Positions 5,289 through 8,813 of a stretch of DNA of 8,813 bases are shown here, piece by piece; position 1 is the stretch's first letter; the number at the start of each line of letters is the position of its first letter. A program made the translations under genes and the position numbers. The stretch is from Eubacterium sp. CAG:786 (GTDB taxonomy: Bacteria > Bacillota > Clostridia > Oscillospirales > Ruminococcaceae). The notes under the pieces are model-generated. The model searched no databases, had not been told where the DNA came from, and saw only the letters and a program-made list of their open reading frames with translations. The stretch covers positions 7,367-16,179 of the forward strand of contig HF989484.1 of assembly GCA_000432175.1 (NCBI GenBank), in the 5' to 3' direction.

Positions 5289-8200
5289 ATGTCTGATAAT
5301 TACAGCATTGACGATATTCTTGCAGAAGTAGACAAAAAGCGCGATGGACACAAGTCAGAGCCGACCGAGAGCGTCACCGAGATAATCGGTGGAAGCGACC
5401 TTGAAATGATACGCAGCGCCGCTTCCCGCACAAGGACCACCGACCCCGAGGAACAGGAACGCGCCGAGCAGGAAGCTGCCCGGGAGCGCGCTGAGAACAT
5501 CAGAAAGGCAGCCGAAAAGCGCAGCCGCATGAACGCCGAAACAGCCGAGGAAGCCGAAGCCCGGGAGCGCGAAGAAAGCATCCGCAAGGTCGCCGAGCAC
5601 CGCAAGTCTGTCCAGCAGCAGAAGAAGGAACTGGAAGAGCGCCGTCGCCGCGACCGCGAGGAAAAGCAGCGCCTTGCCGAAGAGAGCCGTCTTGAAAAGC
5701 TCCGCGCAGAAGCAGAAAAGCGTCAGGAACCTGAGGAAGAGCGCACCATGCAGGTTACTCCCCCGGTGGAGGAGCCTGCCAGGGAGCCGCAGCACTCCGG
5801 GTTCACCGCGGAGCTTTCCTCACCGAGCGAGGCTGCGAAGCTTTTCGCGGACGAGGAGCCGGAGGTGGTACAGCCCCAGAGCGAGCATGTTCAGCCTTTC
5901 GTGAAGCCCGCTGTTTCCGGTGCGGACGACGATATAATCTTCCACACCAAGAGCGACCTTGTCACCACAGAAACGCAGAAAATGCGCAAACTGCAGCGCA
6001 TTGAAGAAATAAACCGCGCCCTGCTTGCCGCAGACCGCGCAGCCGAGGAGCCGGACGACCTCGTTGACTCCCTGAACCCCATGGAGTCGCGTGAAAAGGC
6101 AGTTGACGAGCTTAAAAACGTGTCCGCTCCGCAGCAGGAGATCGGCGACACGCTCGCGGTCTCCGGCAACGACCTCAAGAAGATGTCCAGCGGGGAGGCC
6201 GAGCACGTCAAGGAGTATTCCCCGGTAACATCGCGCAAGAAATCGCACAGCAGTGCGGACGAGGTGCTTTTCACCCCGGGCGCGCAGAAAAAGACCGACG
6301 TTTCCGAAAAGGAACGCCGCAGCAGCGACGCGCTGGTGGCTTCCCTCAACCAGAAGCTGAAGGAGCAGCGCGAAAAGAACATCGCGGAGGAGCGCACAGT
6401 CACCCTCAGCGACATTTCAAACCCCAGGAGCCTGCCTCCCAAGGGACTGAACTTTGATTATGACAAGGTGATCGACACCAGCATCCTGCCCAAGACCGAC
6501 CCCGTCGCAGCCGTGCAGGAAGCGGAAGCGCTCGCAGCGCGCAAGAAGCGCCGCATCTCAAACTTCATGCTCGAGGACATCGACGACGAGGAAGAGCCCG
6601 ACGATGATGAATACGACGACGAGGAAGAGGAAGAAGAGGAAGAGGTAATCGACCTTGACGACGAAAACGTCATCACAGAGCGCCTTGCCCGCGCAAGCAA
6701 GGGACTTGCAGGCAGACTTGTCATTCTGGGGCTGCTCACCATCGCCGCGATAATCGCGGAGGTGTTCTTCCAGTTCAAGATAACCGGAATCCCGATACTG
6801 TCGGAGCTTGCCAAGCCGGACCCTGACATATTCCTGTACACCGACCTCACCATCGGCATTCTCAGCTTCGGCGCGTGCTCCAGCGTTATCACCAACGGCT
6901 TCTCGCGCCTGATGAAAGGCAAACCAGACGGCGACACACTGTGCGCATTCGCGCATATCGGCGCCCTGGGAAGCATCGTCATGTACCTTGCAAACGCAAA
7001 CTACCTGATGATGAAGCAGTCCTATGTATATCTCATAGTTTCCATGCTGGCGCTGTGCTTCAACACGGTGTCAAAGCTGTGCACCGTCAGGACTGCGAAG
7101 AACAACTTCCGCTTCGTTTCCGGCGACAGCGACAAGTATTTCGTTGAATGCACCGACGGCGACGACGCAGAGCAGCTCGCACGCGGCGCTGTAAGGGGCT
7201 TCCCGGTGGTGGCTTCCATGAGAAAGACCGAGATGCTTTGTGATTTCATCATCTCCACCTACTGCGAGGACGTTTCCGACCGCATTTCCAGAATACTCAC
7301 CCCTGTTGTGCTGGGGCTTTCGGTTGTCGGCGGCGCGATCGGATTTTTCTGCTCCGGCGCTTCCAACACCGGCAATATCATGAACCAGTGGTCGTTTGCA
7401 GCGACTGTATTTTCCGCAGTACTCTGCGTCGGCGCGACATTCACCGGCGCGCTCATCGTTATGCTGCCGATGCTCAGCGCTTCCAGAAAGACCAACGAGC
7501 GCCGCGCAGCCATTCTGGGCTACAGCGCGGTGGAGGATTTCAGCGCGGTCAATTCCGTGCTGGTCGAGGCAAAGACTCTGTTCCCTGCCGGTTCTGTTTC
7601 TATCCGCAACATCTGGGATTACAACAAAAACGGGACCAACGGCGCGCAGCACGTCACCATCGACGAAGCAATAATCTACGCGGCAAGCCTTGCAATCGCA
7701 ACAGACAGCATTCTCGCGGACCCGCTGTTCAACATGCTCAACTACAAGCAGGCTCTGCTGAAAAAGGTGTCCAACTGCGTTTACGAAAGCGGAATGGGCG
7801 TTTCCGGCTGGATAGGCAGCCGCAGAGTGCTCCTCGGCAGCAGGGACCACATGAAGTCCCACGGCATCGTGGTGCCCGACAGCAAGAAGGAATCCGCGCT
7901 CAACAAGAACCACGACGAGGTGATCTACCTCGCAGTCGCGGGCGAAGTGTGCATGCTGTTCTTCGTGAACCTTTCCGCAAATCCCCAGGTGAAGAAGCAC
8001 GTGCAGAGACTTGCGCGCAACGACGTCAGCATAATCATCAAGACAGTGGACGGCGCGCTCAGCGAGGGCGCGGTTTCCGAGTTGTTCGACATCTACACCG
8101 AGAATGTCAAGATACTCCCCGCGGAGTCCCACGACCTGTTCGACGAGCACACGAAGTACTCCGGAAAGGGCAGCGCTGCCGTTTCCTGCGATGGCACGTT

Positions 8201-8420
8201 CTCTTCCCTCGCTTCTGCGATAAACGGCGCGAAAGCCATCAGGGAGCGTATCAGAGTGGGCTGTATAATGGAGATAGCAGGCATATGCCTTGGCATACTG
8301 CTGGCGTTCATCTTCGGCGCATTCACGAATTATTCGCTGCTCAACGGCTTCTGGATAGCCGGATATAATCTGGCATGGCTCATTCTCACTGCGGTAGCCA
8401 TGCAGTTCAGGCGCATATGA
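5289..8420 (+). CDS. Degenerate P1B-type ATPase-like membrane protein with long coiled-coil N-terminus
   Basis: The protein has 1043 residues from the ATG; AGGAGA (5276-5281) lies 7 nt upstream, favouring ATG over the TTG one codon earlier. Residues 1-470 are cytoplasmic and charged: a DDILAEVDKKR head, a Glu/Arg/Lys-rich coiled coil (about 53-152), a disordered stretch, and an acidic tract (429-460) with eight consecutive Glu. Then come eight predicted helices at about 475-496, 516-538, 551-572, 578-597, 669-691, 702-731, 990-1012 and 1020-1040, in the order of a P1B heavy-metal ATPase. A shortened actuator-like loop follows helix 4 and a P/N-domain-like segment follows helix 6. The N-domain GxG (Gly835, Gly837) and RRVLLGSRD are kept. 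Key residues are gone: AKTLF (761-765) replaces DKTGT, GATFTG (715-720) replaces the CPC region, KTVDG (918-922) replaces TGD, SCDGTF (966-971) replaces GDGxND, Asp811 replaces the His of the HP motif, and no TGE is seen. It is probably a pseudo-transporter. Function unknown. Confidence 0.82.
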   Translation: MSDNYSIDDILAEVDKKRDGHKSEPTESVTEIIGGSDLEMIRSAASRTRTTDPEEQERAEQEAARERAENIRKAAEKRSRMNAETAEEAEAREREESIRKVAEHRKSVQQQKKELEERRRRDREEKQRLAEESRLEKLRAEAEKRQEPEEERTMQVTPPVEEPAREPQHSGFTAELSSPSEAAKLFADEEPEVVQPQSEHVQPFVKPAVSGADDDIIFHTKSDLVTTETQKMRKLQRIEEINRALLAADRAAEEPDDLVDSLNPMESREKAVDELKNVSAPQQEIGDTLAVSGNDLKKMSSGEAEHVKEYSPVTSRKKSHSSADEVLFTPGAQKKTDVSEKERRSSDALVASLNQKLKEQREKNIAEERTVTLSDISNPRSLPPKGLNFDYDKVIDTSILPKTDPVAAVQEAEALAARKKRRISNFMLEDIDDEEEPDDDEYDDEEEEEEEEVIDLDDENVITERLARASKGLAGRLVILGLLTIAAIIAEVFFQFKITGIPILSELAKPDPDIFLYTDLTIGILSFGACSSVITNGFSRLMKGKPDGDTLCAFAHIGALGSIVMYLANANYLMMKQSYVYLIVSMLALCFNTVSKLCTVRTAKNNFRFVSGDSDKYFVECTDGDDAEQLARGAVRGFPVVASMRKTEMLCDFIISTYCEDVSDRISRILTPVVLGLSVVGGAIGFFCSGASNTGNIMNQWSFAATVFSAVLCVGATFTGALIVMLPMLSASRKTNERRAAILGYSAVEDFSAVNSVLVEAKTLFPAGSVSIRNIWDYNKNGTNGAQHVTIDEAIIYAASLAIATDSILADPLFNMLNYKQALLKKVSNCVYESGMGVSGWIGSRRVLLGSRDHMKSHGIVVPDSKKESALNKNHDEVIYLAVAGEVCMLFFVNLSANPQVKKHVQRLARNDVSIIIKTVDGALSEGAVSELFDIYTENVKILPAESHDLFDEHTKYSGKGSAAVSCDGTFSSLASAINGAKAIRERIRVGCIMEIAGICLGILLAFIFGAFTNYSLLNGFWIAGYNLAWLILTAVAMQFRRI

Positions 8421-8813
8421 CTCTCGACGAGGAATACATGACGATGGCGCTGGAGCGCGCCCGCAGAGCCTACGACCTCGGGGAGATCCCCGTCGGTGCA
8501 ATAGTTATCGACCCTGACGGCAATGTCATCGGGGAGGGCTGGAACCTGCGGGAACACCTGCAGTCCCCGACGGCGCACGCCGAGATACTGGCGATAGAAC
8601 AGGCTGCAAAGCGCCTCGGCAGCTGGAGACTCTCGGGGTGCACGCTCTACGTCACGCTGGAACCGTGCCCCATGTGCGCCGGCGCGATAATGAATTCCAG
8701 GCTGAAACGCGTGGTTTACGGCGCATTCGACGACAAAAACGGCGCGTGTTCCTCGGTGGTCAATCTCTTTGAGGAACGTTTCACGCACATTCCGTTCGTG
8801 CGCAGCTGCATTC
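8417..8813 (+). CDS. tadA: tRNA-specific adenosine deaminase TadA (3' end cut by window)
   Basis: TadA deaminates A34 of tRNA-Arg(ACG) to inosine, allowing wobble decoding, and is usually essential. The first 132 codons are present and the frame runs off the window end. Zinc-binding and catalytic marks are complete: His54 and Glu56 in TAHAEILAI, and Cys84 and Cys87 in LEPCPMCAGAIM. The N-terminal MALERARRAYDLGEIPVGAIVI is typical. The ATG overlaps the TGA of the upstream membrane-protein gene (ATGA, 8417-8420), and only a weak ribosome site (CAGG) is seen upstream, so translation is probably coupled. The usual Asp in the DPTAHAE loop is Ser here (SPTAHAE), outside the catalytic set. Confidence 0.95.
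   Translation, partial: MTLDEEYMTMALERARRAYDLGEIPVGAIVIDPDGNVIGEGWNLREHLQSPTAHAEILAIEQAAKRLGSWRLSGCTLYVTLEPCPMCAGAIMNSRLKRVVYGAFDDKNGACSSVVNLFEERFTHIPFVRSCI

Noticed and set aside
6573..6668. The GAG/GAA run encoding the acidic tract as a low-quality or expanded repeat
   Set aside because: GAG and GAA codons are mixed and the frame stays open into a well-formed membrane domain, so it is a real coding tract.
8264..8269. TATAAT inside the membrane-protein gene as a private tadA promoter
   Set aside because: The hexamer 17 bp upstream (AGGGAG) does not resemble a -35 and there is no TG extension; the string encodes part of a conserved-looking helix.
5289..8420. The large gene as a functional copper or zinc exporter
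   Set aside because: The phosphorylation Asp, the CPC site and the TGD and GDGxND motifs are all absent, so ion pumping by the known mechanism is not possible.
7071..8501. A 476-codon open frame on the minus strand opposite the membrane-protein gene
   Set aside because: It has no recognisable domain, its composition is that of an antisense shadow (His/Val/Arg-rich), and it crosses the clear TadA start on the other strand.

Overview
The window looks like a chromosomal segment from a Gram-positive clostridial bacterium, most likely of the Ruminococcus/Oscillospiraceae type. This is inferred from strong AGGAG-type ribosome sites, sigma-A-like promoters with 17-bp spacers, moderately high-GC coding sequence rich in GCG/CGC/AAG codons, a class II galT, and an AraC regulator of the kind common in gut Firmicutes. 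No mobile element, CRISPR array, tRNA or rRNA is visible.

Left part (1-3150): the 3' end of an AlkD-like DNA alkylation repair gene runs rightward into a short repeat and hairpin region. It converges there with a leftward class II galactose-1-phosphate uridylyltransferase gene (galT). galT shares a 164-bp promoter region with a divergent AraC-type regulator, and four ACA-type motifs spaced one helical turn apart lie between the two promoters.

Middle (3151-4364): a lone gene for a DRE-TIM aldolase-like protein has a perfect TTGACA-17-TATAAT promoter, a leader built from 8-nt repeats, and its own terminator. Its exact reaction is unknown.

Right part (4412-8813): a promoter drives an apparent operon of an RlmB/TrmH-type 23S rRNA 2'-O-methyltransferase, a 1043-residue membrane protein, and TadA (tRNA adenosine deaminase, cut by the window end). 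The translation start of the first gene lies in a perfect 24-bp tandem duplication that carries two in-frame start sites. The large membrane protein is the most notable item. Its C-terminal half follows the eight-helix layout and domain order of a P1B heavy-metal P-type ATPase, but the phosphorylated Asp, the CPC-type metal site, the TGE loop and the TGD and GDGxND motifs are replaced or missing. Its N-terminal half is a long charged coiled-coil, disordered and acidic extension. It appears to be a pseudo-ATPase turned to a scaffold or sensor role, placed between two RNA-modification genes and overlapping tadA by ATGA.
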